From Burkholderia sp. WP9 (GTDB taxonomy: Bacteria > Pseudomonadota > Gammaproteobacteria > Burkholderiales > Burkholderiaceae), in the NCBI RefSeq assembly GCF_900104795.1, contig NZ_FNTG01000002.1, forward strand, positions 2,790,001 to 2,854,000: DNA of 64,000 bases, read 5' to 3'. Positions 53,459 to 63,283 of the stretch are shown here, in pieces. Both the position numbers and the translations under genes were made by a program. The notes below the pieces were generated by a model. It was not told the origin of the DNA and did not search any database. It saw only the letters and a program-made list of their open reading frames with translations. Each line of letters begins with the position of its first letter. Positions within the stretch are counted from its first letter, which is position 1.

Positions 53459-55375
53459 ATGGTCAAGCACCGAATCCGTGCTGCCTTCCTATGCGCGGTA
53501 ATCGCGATGTTTGCGCAGACATGTCGGGCGCAGTACACCACCGACTGGTTGGCGAACACATTCGGCACGCTCGCCGCGCACGTGGGCAACACAGCGCGCT
53601 CGATGTGGGTCGCGCCTGAAGGCGTGATCTACACGGCTTCACTGTGGGACGAAAACGCGGGCGGCGTCGCGATCTACCGCAACGCTCAGAGCATCGGCTC
53701 GATCGGAACGCATGCCGACTTTCAGGGCAGCGCCATTACCGGCAATGCCACGTCGATCTTCGCAGCGTTGCAGTACAACAGGTCGTTCGGCAGCGGGTCG
53801 GTTGGACGCTACAACCGGGCCACGCAAACGCGCGACCTCGTCATTCCCGTCAGCGTGTGGACCGGCATACCGCATGCGGATGTCATCACCGGCCTCGCGA
53901 CGGCGGGCTCGCTGCTGTATGCGAGCGACTTCTTCGGCAATCGCGTGCGGGTCTTCACGACCGACGGCGTCTGGCAGCAGGACATCAAGATAGCGAGTCC
54001 CGGCGCACTGGCGCTGGATAGCGCCGGCAATCTCTGGGTCGCGCAGCAGAGCGCGGGCACGATCGTCCAATTCAGTCCGGCTGGCGCGTTGCTGAATACG
54101 ATTCAGATGCCCGCTGCGTCGCGGCCGTCCGCGCTCTATTTCGATGCGGCGTCCGGGCAACTCATGGTCGGCGACCAGGGGCCGGACATGAACATCAAGC
54201 GCTACACCATCGCGGGCACGCCGACGCTCGCCGGCACGTTCGGCATTCAGGGCGGTTATCTCGACACCACCAGCGGTATCAAAGGTCAGGTGGGCGACAA
54301 GCGCTTCACACGCGTGGTCGGCATCGGCAGGGACGCCGCCGGCAACCTCTATGTGCTGAACAACCCGTGGGGCGGCGGCTGGGACCTCGGGCGCAACGGC
54401 GCCACCGACCTGCACGCATACGACACCGCCGGCAATCTCGAATGGAAGCTGCAGTCCCTCAACTTCGAGTCGATCGCGGCGCCCGATCCGTCGACGGACG
54501 GCGCCTACTTCTACAGCGGCATGCACATTTACACGGGCACGGCGGGCGGCACGTTCGTCGCGAACACGGTCGATCCGTTCACGTATCCGTCCGACCCGCG
54601 CCTGAACATGAACGACACGCAGCGCGGCCAACACTTCGGCCAACTGGTCACGGTCGGCGGCAACCGGATTCTGGTGGCGTCCGGACAGAACCCCGGCATC
54701 TTCAACTTTTTCCATTTCAACCCGGCGAGCGGCTATATCGCGATACCGGACGTGTCGATTCCGGGCACGGCGTTCAATACGGACCGTCAGGTCACGGGCG
54801 GGTTTTGCATCGACAGCAGGGGCGACGTGTGGGCCGGTCTCGACCGCACGAATCACATTTATCACTATCCGCTGAGCGGTTTCGACGGTAACGGAAAACC
54901 TTCGTGGGGTCCGGCGGTCACGATCTCGATTCCGCAGAGCATCCGGCCTCTCACGCGCATCATCTACCTCGCGGAGAGCGACACCATGATCCTTGCGCAA
55001 GGCATAGCCGGAAGCTGGGACTGGACGGCCATGCAATCGAGGATCGAGGTGTATCACGGCTGGAGCGCGGGCAACACCACGCGGCCCGATCCGGTGATCA
55101 ATCTGACCAGCGCCAATCCCAAGTCGATCACGGCGGCGGGCAATTATCTGTTCGTCGGCTACGTGCATACCGTGCCCAATATCGACGCCTTCAATCTCAC
55201 TACCGGCCAACTCGTCACCACGCTGGTCAATTCGAGTCCCGCAACCGTGGATGTCGGCAACGACGTCGATTCGATGTACGGCCTGCGCGCGTATCTCAGA
55301 GCCGCGGGCGAGTACGTGATCACGAAGGACAACTACAACGGTTCCAGCATCGTGGTGTATCGCTGGACGCCCTGA
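53459..55375 (+). CDS. Secreted beta-propeller (NHL/SMP-30-like) protein
   Basis: A 638-residue exported protein. A signal peptide ends near TCRAQ (residues 1 to about 25). The body repeats short motifs such as ALDSAGNLWVAQQSAG, GIGRDAAGNLYVLNNPWG and CIDSRGDVWAGLDRTN, each of the DxxGNLWV type of NHL or SMP-30 propeller blades. It has no membrane anchor, lipobox or sorting motif. Such proteins bind polysaccharides, quinones or act as enzymes; no active site is recognised. GGAGAG precedes ATG 53459. Confidence 0.75.
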   Translation: MVKHRIRAAFLCAVIAMFAQTCRAQYTTDWLANTFGTLAAHVGNTARSMWVAPEGVIYTASLWDENAGGVAIYRNAQSIGSIGTHADFQGSAITGNATSIFAALQYNRSFGSGSVGRYNRATQTRDLVIPVSVWTGIPHADVITGLATAGSLLYASDFFGNRVRVFTTDGVWQQDIKIASPGALALDSAGNLWVAQQSAGTIVQFSPAGALLNTIQMPAASRPSALYFDAASGQLMVGDQGPDMNIKRYTIAGTPTLAGTFGIQGGYLDTTSGIKGQVGDKRFTRVVGIGRDAAGNLYVLNNPWGGGWDLGRNGATDLHAYDTAGNLEWKLQSLNFESIAAPDPSTDGAYFYSGMHIYTGTAGGTFVANTVDPFTYPSDPRLNMNDTQRGQHFGQLVTVGGNRILVASGQNPGIFNFFHFNPASGYIAIPDVSIPGTAFNTDRQVTGGFCIDSRGDVWAGLDRTNHIYHYPLSGFDGNGKPSWGPAVTISIPQSIRPLTRIIYLAESDTMILAQGIAGSWDWTAMQSRIEVYHGWSAGNTTRPDPVINLTSANPKSITAAGNYLFVGYVHTVPNIDAFNLTTGQLVTTLVNSSPATVDVGNDVDSMYGLRAYLRAAGEYVITKDNYNGSSIVVYRWTP

Positions 55376-55468
55376 GGCCGTGCGCTCGTGCGCCCGGTGA
55401 TTGAACGACACCCTATCGGATAAGATACGGCCCGCGCCGCATTTTTCCGAATAGAAGGAGTGTTTTCA

Positions 55469-55801
55469 ATGATCCAACCGAGCAACGTATTCAAGGACAA
55501 CCTCGCGCAGATGCCCGGCATCGAGGGCATCGCGCGTATCGACCTGGTCGACGGCAAGGGCGCCGTGGTGGCCAGTATCGAGAACAAGCCCGGCAAGCAG
55601 GGCTCGCTCGCGGTGTACAACTATCTGCAGCAGACGTTCGGCACGCTCGACGCCAAGGCCGCCGAACACGGCCTCGTGGTGTTCGCCGAGCACACCGCCG
55701 ACGCGCGCAATCGTCCGGGTGCGCACCCGAACGTCGACATCCTGCTCGCTATCGCGGCGGGCGGTGAAGCGCTGCGTATCGACGTCGCCGCTGCAGGCTG
55801 A
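55469..55801 (+). CDS. DUF2322 family protein
   Basis: A 110-residue soluble protein matching the proteobacterial DUF2322 pattern: MIQPSNVFKDNLAQMPGIEGI at the N-terminus, GSLAVYNYLQQTFGTLD in the middle and HPNVDILLAIAAGGE near the end. The family is conserved but of unknown function. GAAGGAG precedes ATG 55469. It is monocistronic. Confidence 0.82.
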   Translation: MIQPSNVFKDNLAQMPGIEGIARIDLVDGKGAVVASIENKPGKQGSLAVYNYLQQTFGTLDAKAAEHGLVVFAEHTADARNRPGAHPNVDILLAIAAGGEALRIDVAAAG

Positions 55802-55843
55802 AGGCTATAATTTCGCCACCTCACCCGGAAAGCCCTCTCTTCG

Positions 55844-56599
55844 ATGTCGAGCATCGCCAAGCTTCTCTCCATACTCGAACTCTTTTCCGAAGGGCGGCCC
55901 TTTCTCTCCGCGGAAGAGGTGGCTGCCGAGCTCGACTGCTCGATTCCCACCGCCTATCGCTATGTGCGTGAACTGGTCGAGTCGGGCATGCTGGTGCGCT
56001 TCTCCGGGGGCGAATATGGACTCGGTCCGCGCATCATCAAGCTCGACTACAACCTGCGCATGTCCGATCCGCTGCTGAAGGTGGGGCAACCCATCATGCG
56101 CGAACTGAGCGAGCATTCGGGCTTCGACGTGGTGATGTCGCGCTGGTACGGCGACGAACTGGTGGATACGCACCGCGAGAGCCTCGATTCGAAGCTCGAT
56201 CTGCGCTATGGGCGCGGGCGTCCCCGGCCGTTGTTTCTCGGCGCCGCGCCGAAGGCCATTCTCTCGACCTTCCCGAAGGCGAAGCTCGCGCTGCTGTTCG
56301 AGCGGCACGCCACAGACATCGCAACCAGCGGGCTGGGCCCGAGCTTCGAAGACTTTCGTTCCGCCTTGCACAAGATTCGCCGGGCAGGTTTCTATCTGTC
56401 GAAGGGCGAACTCGAAGCAGGCGTCTCGGCTATCGCCGCGCCGCTTTTCACCGACGATCAGGGCGAAGCCGTCGGCTCGCTCGCGCTGATCGTGCCCACG
56501 CCGCGGCTCGAATTCGTGAACCTCGACCGGCTTGTCGAATTGATTCGCGAAGCCGCCGCCCGCACGTCGCAGCGCACGCGCGCGGTGATTTCCGGCTGA
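55844..56599 (+). CDS. IclR family transcriptional regulator
   Basis: A 251-residue regulator. The N-terminal winged helix (SIAKLLSILELFSEGRPFLSAEEVAAELDCSIPTAYRYVRELV split over helices) covers 1-60, and the IclR effector domain follows with LGAAPKAILSTF and GVSAIAAPLF. IclR proteins often control aromatic catabolism. It is convergent with the VOC gene of the aromatic cluster that follows and is its likely regulator. Confidence 0.9.
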   Translation: MSSIAKLLSILELFSEGRPFLSAEEVAAELDCSIPTAYRYVRELVESGMLVRFSGGEYGLGPRIIKLDYNLRMSDPLLKVGQPIMRELSEHSGFDVVMSRWYGDELVDTHRESLDSKLDLRYGRGRPRPLFLGAAPKAILSTFPKAKLALLFERHATDIATSGLGPSFEDFRSALHKIRRAGFYLSKGELEAGVSAIAAPLFTDDQGEAVGSLALIVPTPRLEFVNLDRLVELIREAAARTSQRTRAVISG

Positions 56600-56680
56600 G
56601 CGCGTTGCCGGCGATGTGTCGGTGTCTACGCCGGCAGCGCCACGCTGCCGTGCCGACTCATGTTGCGTCACGCCGGCACT

Positions 56681-56710
56681 CCGCCACGCGCCGCCACGCA
56701 CCGCCACGCC
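56681..56710. repeat. 10-bp triplet repeat
   Basis: CCGCCACGC plus one variable base occurs three times in direct tandem, in the short gap after the IclR gene. It has no evident function. Confidence 0.65.
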
Positions 56711-56756
56711 GGCTGATCCATCGCCACGTCGCTTCACGCAACGGCATCGCCACGCA

Positions 56757-57323
56757 TCAGGCGATGCCCATTCGCTTTGCCATCTCCGCTTCCCACTCCG
56801 CGCGCGGGCGAAAGCCCGGCAACCCGCGCGCATGCCGTTCCACCGATGCCATCAGTTGCGCATCGGGCAGCGAGAAATCCACGGCCACGCGCATCGGCTG
56901 ATCCACGTACCACGGCGTGTCGATAAACAACTCCAGCCGGTTTCCCTCCGGATCGCGCGCATAGAACGAGATCGCGTTGCCGTGCGTGACCGGCGTGATC
57001 TCCTTCGCGTCTTCTTCGATAAAGCGCCGGTAGAAGCGCTTCAGCGACGCCAGGCTGTCCGCCTCGAATGAAATCTGGTTGATCGGATTGAACGCGAGGT
57101 GCTCGGGCCTGCCGCTCGCCAGCACGATCTGATGATGCACGGCCGGATCCCGGCTCAGGAATACCAGACGTACGTCGCCACGCGGCGTCGACAGACTGCC
57201 GCGGTCGGTCACGGTGAACTCCAGCACGCGTGTGTAGAAGTCTTCGACCCGCGCCATGTCGCTCACGTAAAAGCCCATGTGGCTGAGCGACAGGCCGGGG
57301 CGCCTGGTCTTGGTCGATGTCAT
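56757..57323 (-). CDS. VOC family ring-cleavage dioxygenase-like protein
   Basis: A 188-residue VOC protein. His15 (LSLSHMGFYV), His64 (AVHHQIVLASG) and the Glu of NRLELFID fit the 2-His-1-Glu metal site of extradiol dioxygenases. It sits divergently before the FAH hydrolase gene in an aromatic catabolic cluster and could be the ring-cleavage enzyme. A perfect AAGGAGG lies before start 57323. A simple isomerase or binding role remains possible. Confidence 0.8.
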   Translation of the reverse strand: MTSTKTRRPGLSLSHMGFYVSDMARVEDFYTRVLEFTVTDRGSLSTPRGDVRLVFLSRDPAVHHQIVLASGRPEHLAFNPINQISFEADSLASLKRFYRRFIEEDAKEITPVTHGNAISFYARDPEGNRLELFIDTPWYVDQPMRVAVDFSLPDAQLMASVERHARGLPGFRPRAEWEAEMAKRMGIA

Positions 57324-57468
57324 GTCTTCCTCCTTGGTAGTGATAAACCCTGATAAAAAGTATCTTGTAGATCGCGTTTTTATCAGTGTATTCTCAAATA
57401 ACGATAAAAACATCAAAACAAAAGCCAAATTTTTCGAAGCGATCGTTTCTTTTTATCCACGGAGCAAC

Positions 57469-58320
57469 ATGAAACTCGTCAGCTTTTCCACCCATGAAGG
57501 ACCGTCCTTCGGCATCGTCCGGGATCAATCGGTGATCGATCTCGGCAAGCGCCTGAACGGACGCTTTGCAGATCTCAAGGCCCTGATCGCCGCCGATGCG
57601 TTCGACGAAGCCCGCCGCCTCGCGACAAGCGGCGCGAGCGACTATCCGTTGAACGAGGTGACGCTCCTGCCGGTCATCCCGAACCCCGCCCAGATTTTCT
57701 GTGTGGGCCTCAACTATGCGGAGCACGTGAAAGAGACCAACCGTGAGACGACCGAGAACCCGGTGATCTTCATGCGCGTGCCGGCCTCGCAGGTCGGCGC
57801 CGGCCAGCCGATGCTGCGGCCGCCCGAGTCGACGCAGTTCGACTACGAAGGCGAGATTGCCGTGATCGTCGGCAAAGGCGGGCGGCGCATTGCCGAGCAG
57901 AACGCGTGGGAGCACATAGCGGGCTACGCCTGCTACAACGACGGATCGATCCGCGACTGGCAGCGCCACACCGGGCAGTGGGGGCCGGGCAAGAACTTCT
58001 ACCGCACCGGCGCATTCGGTCCGTGGATGGTGACGAGCGACGAGATCGAACCCAATGCCACGATGATCCTGAGCACGCGCCTGAACGGACAGGAAGTGCA
58101 ACGCGCCACGACCGACATGCTGATTCACGGCATCGCCAGACAGATCGCCTATCTGTCGACCTTCACGCCACTCGCACCCGGCGACGTGATCGTGACCGGC
58201 ACGCCGGGCGGCGTGGGCGCGAAGCGCAATCCGCCGCTCTTCATGAAAGCGGGCGACGTGGTGGAGGTCGAAGTGGACCGCGTCGGCATTCTGTCCAACC
58301 CGATCGCCGACGAGGCCTGA
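57469..58320 (+). CDS. Fumarylacetoacetate hydrolase family protein
   Basis: A 283-residue FAH-fold enzyme. The metal-binding Glu residues lie in STQFDYEGEIAVIVG, followed by GYACYNDGSIRDWQ and TGTPGGVGAKRNPP. These enzymes hydrolyse ring-cleavage products such as fumarylpyruvate or 2-hydroxymuconates. GGAG precedes ATG 57469. It is followed 62 bases later by a flavin hydroxylase, so it probably acts downstream of ring cleavage in the same pathway. Confidence 0.9.
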   Translation: MKLVSFSTHEGPSFGIVRDQSVIDLGKRLNGRFADLKALIAADAFDEARRLATSGASDYPLNEVTLLPVIPNPAQIFCVGLNYAEHVKETNRETTENPVIFMRVPASQVGAGQPMLRPPESTQFDYEGEIAVIVGKGGRRIAEQNAWEHIAGYACYNDGSIRDWQRHTGQWGPGKNFYRTGAFGPWMVTSDEIEPNATMILSTRLNGQEVQRATTDMLIHGIARQIAYLSTFTPLAPGDVIVTGTPGGVGAKRNPPLFMKAGDVVEVEVDRVGILSNPIADEA

Positions 58321-58382
58321 GCGCGTTCGGCCGGCGCGCTGGCGGGTTCGCCGCGCCGGCCCATCATTGAAGGCGGAAATCC

Positions 58383-59912
58383 ATGTCACAGCCAATCCCC
58401 AACCCCGACGCCTGCGAATACGACGTCGCCGTGATCGGCCTGGGCCCGACCGGCGCCACGCTCGCCAACCTGCTCGCGCTCGACGGTTTGCGCGTGCTGG
58501 TGCTCGAACGGGACCAGGACATTTTCGCGCTGCCGCGAGCCGTGCACTTCGACGCGGAATGCATGCGTGTATTCCAGACGATCGGTCTCACCGATACCTT
58601 GCTGCCGAACCTGTTCGTCGGACCCGGCATGAAGTTCGTCGACGCGGCCGGCCGCTTGCTGATCGACTGGCAGCGGCCTACCGGCGTAGGTCCGCTCGGC
58701 TGGTGCGCGAGCTACAAGTTCCATCAGCCCGATCTCGAACGCGCTCTGCGTGCGCAGCTCGCGAAACAGCCGACCATCGACGTGCGCCTGCGGCACGAAG
58801 CCTTCGCGCTCGATCAGACCGCCCACGGCGTTGCGCTTCGCTTCGAAGACACCCGCACGGGCAAGCTCGGACGAGCCACCGCGCGCTACGTGGTGGGCTG
58901 CGATGGCGCGCGCTCCATCGTGCGGCGCTTCATGGGCACCGAACTCGACGATCTCAAATCGCACGAGCGCTGGGTCGTCGTGGATGTGTTGCTCGACAAG
59001 CCGCGTCCCGACCTCGGCGACTACTCGATCCAGTATTGCGACCCCACGCGGCCGAGCACCTATACACGCGGGCCGAACAATCGTCGCAGGTGGGAACTGA
59101 TGGTCATGCCATGCGACGACACGTCGAAGCTTTCATCGCCCGAGTGGCTGTGGGACAAGCTCGCTCGCTGGGTGACGCCGGCCGATGCCACCCTCGAACG
59201 TTCAGCGGTATACACGTTTCACTCGGTGGTGGCGAAGGGCTGGCGCAACCAGCGTCTGCTGCTCGCCGGCGACGCCGCGCATCAGACGCCGCCGTTCATG
59301 GGGCAGGGCATGGCGGCCGGCATCCGCGACGCGAGCAACCTTGCGTGGAAACTCGCCGCGGTGATTCATGGCGAAGCGAACGACACGCTGCTCGATACCT
59401 ACGAATCGGAACGCTCGCCGCATGTGCGCGAGTTCATCGAGACCGCCGTGCAACTTGGCGCGGTAATCCAGACCACGCCTTCGCACCCTGCCGATCCCGA
59501 TGCCGCTGCCGGCGAAACGAGCCGGGCGATCCGCGCTTTCGTGACTCCGCAGCCGCTGCTGGGCGAGGGCGCGCATCTCGGCCCCGCTCAGCCACAGGCA
59601 GGCAGCATCGCCGCGCAGCCGCGACTGTCCGATGGACGCCTGCTCGATGACGCCGTCGGCTACCGCTTTGCGCTCGTGGCATTACCGCAAATCCTGCATG
59701 ACCAGCCCGGCCTCGCCGAACTCGCGGCGCTCACGGACATGGCGCTTGTCGCCGATGGCTCCGCGGCGCTCGGCGCGTGGCTCGCGGAGATCGGCGCGAG
59801 CGCCGTGCTCATCCGGCCGGATCGCTACATACACGGCGTGGCCCATGACGATGCATCGTTGCAGGCATTGCTGTCGCACGCGTTCGCGGCTTTGCCGACC
59901 GAACACGCTTGA
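58383..59912 (+). CDS. MhpA-like FAD-dependent aromatic hydroxylase
   Basis: A 509-residue flavoprotein monooxygenase of the MhpA/PobA class A type. It has VIGLGPTGATLANLLALDG for FAD, YVVGCDGARS as the DG motif, and LLLAGDAAHQTPPFMGQGMA as the GD motif. It resembles 3-(3-hydroxyphenyl)propionate hydroxylase most. No MhpBCDEF genes follow, so the substrate is probably another phenolic acid that ends in an FAH-type hydrolysis. Confidence 0.88.
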   Translation: MSQPIPNPDACEYDVAVIGLGPTGATLANLLALDGLRVLVLERDQDIFALPRAVHFDAECMRVFQTIGLTDTLLPNLFVGPGMKFVDAAGRLLIDWQRPTGVGPLGWCASYKFHQPDLERALRAQLAKQPTIDVRLRHEAFALDQTAHGVALRFEDTRTGKLGRATARYVVGCDGARSIVRRFMGTELDDLKSHERWVVVDVLLDKPRPDLGDYSIQYCDPTRPSTYTRGPNNRRRWELMVMPCDDTSKLSSPEWLWDKLARWVTPADATLERSAVYTFHSVVAKGWRNQRLLLAGDAAHQTPPFMGQGMAAGIRDASNLAWKLAAVIHGEANDTLLDTYESERSPHVREFIETAVQLGAVIQTTPSHPADPDAAAGETSRAIRAFVTPQPLLGEGAHLGPAQPQAGSIAAQPRLSDGRLLDDAVGYRFALVALPQILHDQPGLAELAALTDMALVADGSAALGAWLAEIGASAVLIRPDRYIHGVAHDDASLQALLSHAFAALPTEHA

Positions 59913-59977
59913 AGGTGTTGCCGGCAGTCACATACGTACTGGCCAGTAGAAGCCAGACACTCATATCGGAGGAGTCA

Positions 59978-61300
59978 ATGGAAGCAACCCAACACGAAGT
60001 CAGGGCGGCGCAGCGCGCCGCGTCTCGCGGCATTTCCCGCGCGCAGTGGAAGATGATCCTCATCGCGAGTCTCGGCGGCTCGCTGGAGTTCTACGATTTC
60101 ATCGTCTACGGATTTTTCGCGCATTACATCGCCGCACAGTTTTTTCCCAACGCGTCGTCGGTGATCAGTTTGCTGTTCTCGTTTTCCGTTCTTGCGATCG
60201 GCTATGTGATCCGTCCGCTCGGCGGCATCGTCCTGAGCAGCTGGGGCGATCGCTATGGGCGCCGGCCGGTGTTCCTCGTGTCCATCGTCGTCGTGACGGC
60301 GGCCACGATATGCCTGGGGCTGCTGCCCAACTATCAGAGCTGGGGTGTCACGGCGTCGATCCTGCTCATCGTGCTGCGCATGTTGCAAGGCTTTTGCGTG
60401 GGCGGCGAGATGCCCGGCGCCATCACGTATGCCGTGGAGGCCGCGCCCGAGCGCGCCGGTCTGGCTGCGGGGATCATCATCTGCGCGGTCAACGTGGGTG
60501 TGTTGCTGGCGACGCTGGTGAACCTCGCCGTGCAGACGTTTCTCTCCAGCGCCGACGCCGCCGCATACGGCTGGCGCATCGCGTTTCTGTTCGGCGGCGC
60601 GTGCGGGATCGTGTCGTACTGGATGCGGCGCAATCTCGACGAGTCGCCTGAATTCGAGCAGATGCAAGGCGCCGTCGCGAAGCAGCCGTTTCGTGAGACG
60701 CTGCGCAATCACAGCAGAGCCGTGCTCGCCGGCGTCATGTCGATTGCGGTGATGGCTGGCGTCAATGGCATTCTGTATGGGCACATGCCGGCGTTTCTGG
60801 TTCAGCAGCTGCACTATGCGCCGCGCGCGGCGGCCATCGCGCAGAACGCGTACCTCGTGGTCAGTTCGTTTGGGCTGCTGTTCGCGGGCTGGCTGGGCGA
60901 CAGAGTTCCGCGCCGGCATCTGCTGCGCCTGTCCGCCCTGTTGCTAATCGTGCTGAGCTATCCGTTCTATGTCGCGCTCAGCACTCATACGGTCGACCCC
61001 GTCGTGCTTTTCGTGCTGGCAGCGCTGGTGTTTTCGCTGGCAAGCGGTACGTGGGCGTCGGTCCTCGCCGATCACTTTCCGGTGCAGATCCGTTTCAGCG
61101 GCATTGCGCTGTCGTATAACGTTGCGGTGGTGATGTTCAGCGGATTTGCACCGTTGCTCGCGACAGTTCTGATCCGCGAGACCGGGTCGCTTGCGGCGCC
61201 CGCGTATTACGTGATCGGCGCTTCGGTGGTCACGTTGCTGGCGAGTCTTGTTTTGCCGGGAAGGCCGGCGCTGGCTGCGAGTGTGCAGCACGTTCATTGA
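59978..61300 (+). CDS. MFS aromatic-acid transporter, MHS type
   Basis: A 440-residue 12-segment symporter. GGSLEFYDFIVYGFFAHYIA and SWGDRYGRRPVF give the MHS/AAHS signature. It is a diverged paralogue of the transporter at 4516-5817. As the last gene of the aromatic cluster it should import the pathway's acid substrate. GGAGGAG precedes ATG 59978. Confidence 0.9.
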   Translation: MEATQHEVRAAQRAASRGISRAQWKMILIASLGGSLEFYDFIVYGFFAHYIAAQFFPNASSVISLLFSFSVLAIGYVIRPLGGIVLSSWGDRYGRRPVFLVSIVVVTAATICLGLLPNYQSWGVTASILLIVLRMLQGFCVGGEMPGAITYAVEAAPERAGLAAGIIICAVNVGVLLATLVNLAVQTFLSSADAAAYGWRIAFLFGGACGIVSYWMRRNLDESPEFEQMQGAVAKQPFRETLRNHSRAVLAGVMSIAVMAGVNGILYGHMPAFLVQQLHYAPRAAAIAQNAYLVVSSFGLLFAGWLGDRVPRRHLLRLSALLLIVLSYPFYVALSTHTVDPVVLFVLAALVFSLASGTWASVLADHFPVQIRFSGIALSYNVAVVMFSGFAPLLATVLIRETGSLAAPAYYVIGASVVTLLASLVLPGRPALAASVQHVH

Positions 61301-62395
61301 TCGACGGATTCGGGCCTGGACGTACTTCGAGTCCAACGCCTCTCACGCGAAGCGAAGGCGCTTGGACCGCAGGGCGAGCGTTGCGGGCGCGGTGAGTTCT
61401 TGTGTTCCCGCTTTGCAGCGCTGAATGAAAGCGGACACATTGCACTACCGAGCTGTCCCGCTCGTCAATTCGCGCGCGATGACCGGTGGCTTTCTTGATC
61501 TGGCGCAAAGCCACGACACTGCGCAAGACCGCGGACCACCGCGGCAAGCTTGACCAGCAAGGCGTTGCGCGCTGCTCACGGGTTTGTCGCCGCATCCTCG
61601 AAATATTGCGCGCGCGGCATCGAATTCGCGCGTTTCATCGCAGCGAGAACGATGGGGTAATGCGGCGTCAATCATCCAATGTGCGCAACCGCGCATAGCA
61701 AAGCACGCAACATTGCTTGCGCAGCCGCCGCAATGCGCGCGCTCGCGAGTCGTCCGTCTCAAGCTTGCAACATGCCGGACCGCGCACAGTAAAAGCTACT
61801 TCACCTGTCAAGTTGTAGGCATATTTGACCGGAGCATGCGTCAAACCATTGCCAGCCAACGGCTCTACGGGTTTTCCACCGTCCGGAAACGCCGCCGTCT
61901 TGTCTGACGAGAAGCCTCCGCCAACGCACTGTCCGTGTCTCAAATCCGAGTCATCGCGTGTTGCGAACTCGCCGTAGCACCCCGCGCCGAACCTCCAACC
62001 GTTGCCCCGCAAGGCTTTGAGGCCTCATGGCACAGCCGTTGCAAATAGAGAGTCACAAAGCGAAACACGTTGCCGCCGGGAAGCAGCAACCAGAAGCAGC
62101 AAGATGCACAGACAACACAACTCCCGGCAGCAGCAACAGTCTTCGTGAATCGCGTTCGGGGAAGTCCACGCGTTTTACGGGGTGCGGCGGGGCCAACGAA
62201 AAACGGATGTCGATAAACAACGACACGGGTGATCGGTACGGGGTATCGGCCACTCGTGATCGTGACGACGTAAAGCGCTGACCTCGCCACTTTTTCCGTC
62301 CTCGTGACGGGCTTGAACGCCACTTCGGCACGCCTGTTTTCAGGCAGCTGCAGGCGGCATAAACCGAAGTCAACTTTCACTCTACGGGGGTTAGC
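61301..62395. other. Long intergenic region without a convincing gene
   Basis: About 1.1 kb between the aromatic transporter and the Flp pilin gene. Several open frames exist on both strands but none has a ribosome binding site with coherent composition or a recognisable domain. It should carry the Tad/Flp promoter in its last 100-200 bases. No strong hairpin or repeat was seen. Confidence 0.5.
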
Positions 62396-62578
62396 ATGAA
62401 GAACGTGATCCAGAAATTTCTGCGCGAAGAAGACGGTGTGGCAGCGATCGAATACGGCCTGCTGGCCGGCCTGATCGCAGTGGCGATCGTTGTGGCCGTT
62501 ACGGCGCTGGGCACTCGGTTGAGCGCTATTTTCGGCATCATCACAGGCTCGTTGGCCGGCGTGGTCGCCCCGGCCTGA
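62396..62578 (+). CDS. flp: Flp family type IVb pilin
   Basis: A 60-residue pilin. The leader MKNVIQKFLREEDG is cleaved after Gly, and the mature protein begins VAAIEYGLLAGLIAVAIVV, with Glu5 and the adjacent Tyr of the Flp motif EYGLLAGLIA. GGGGG precedes ATG 62396. It builds the Flp pilus together with the Tad proteins that follow. Confidence 0.95.
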   Translation: MKNVIQKFLREEDGVAAIEYGLLAGLIAVAIVVAVTALGTRLSAIFGIITGSLAGVVAPA

Positions 62579-62710
62579 CGCGGCAACAGGCGCAAAGCCG
62601 ATCGCTCGCCCTGGCTCGACGGTCCTTCGGGACAGGGTAGCGACGGCCCCGTGCCGAACGATTCGACTCCAGCAAAGAAGGGCAATTCGATCCTCGAAAC
62701 GGAGCGGGCA

Positions 62711-63247
62711 ATGAACGGGGTTCCTTTTCCGGTTGGGCCGTGCGTGTTGGCGCTGGTACTCGTCGCCGCACTGTGGGACATGCAAACGCGCCGGATTCCT
62801 AACTGGTTGGTCGCGGTTGGATTGATCGTCGCGATACCGGTGCAATGGTTCACGCATGGCGGTATCGACGGAATGACGATGTGGTTGGGCGGCATGCTGG
62901 CCGGCGGCGCGATTTTCCTGCCGGGCTACGCTATGCGGCTGCTGGGCGCGGGCGACGTGAAGCTGATGGCGGCGATCGGCGCCTTCTGCGGCGCTTACGG
63001 CGCACTCGAAATCGGTTTGGCGACCTGTGTGATCGGTGGAATCGGGTCGCTCGCCATATGGTTGCGGCGCCGCCAGATGCGCGCCGGACTCGGTGGAATA
63101 GCGGCACTGCTGATCGACTGCGCGACGCCGGGAAACGGCGCGCTGCGCAGGTCGGGCAGTGTGGCTGAAAGCAGTGCGACGGGGACCATGCCGTACGGGG
63201 TTGCAATAGCAATAGGCAGCGCATGCGTGTTGTTCGCAAGCGTGTGA
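62711..63247 (+). CDS. cpaA: Prepilin peptidase CpaA/TadV
   Basis: A 178-residue inner-membrane aspartyl peptidase that cleaves Flp prepilin. The two catalytic Asp residues are in LWDMQTRRIPNWL and GAGDVKLMAAIG. It has about four to six hydrophobic segments and lacks the N-methylation domain of PilD. GGAG precedes ATG 62711. It follows the pilin gene by 132 bases. Confidence 0.93.
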   Translation: MNGVPFPVGPCVLALVLVAALWDMQTRRIPNWLVAVGLIVAIPVQWFTHGGIDGMTMWLGGMLAGGAIFLPGYAMRLLGAGDVKLMAAIGAFCGAYGALEIGLATCVIGGIGSLAIWLRRRQMRAGLGGIAALLIDCATPGNGALRRSGSVAESSATGTMPYGVAIAIGSACVLFASV

Positions 63248-63283
63248 CGCGTGCCAGGGCAGGACACAATTCGGGGGTTGAAA

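Noticed and set aside
61301..62395. Several open frames of 70-120 codons on both strands before the Flp locus
   Set aside because: No ribosome binding sites, no recognisable domains, and biased Arg/Ser/Pro composition.
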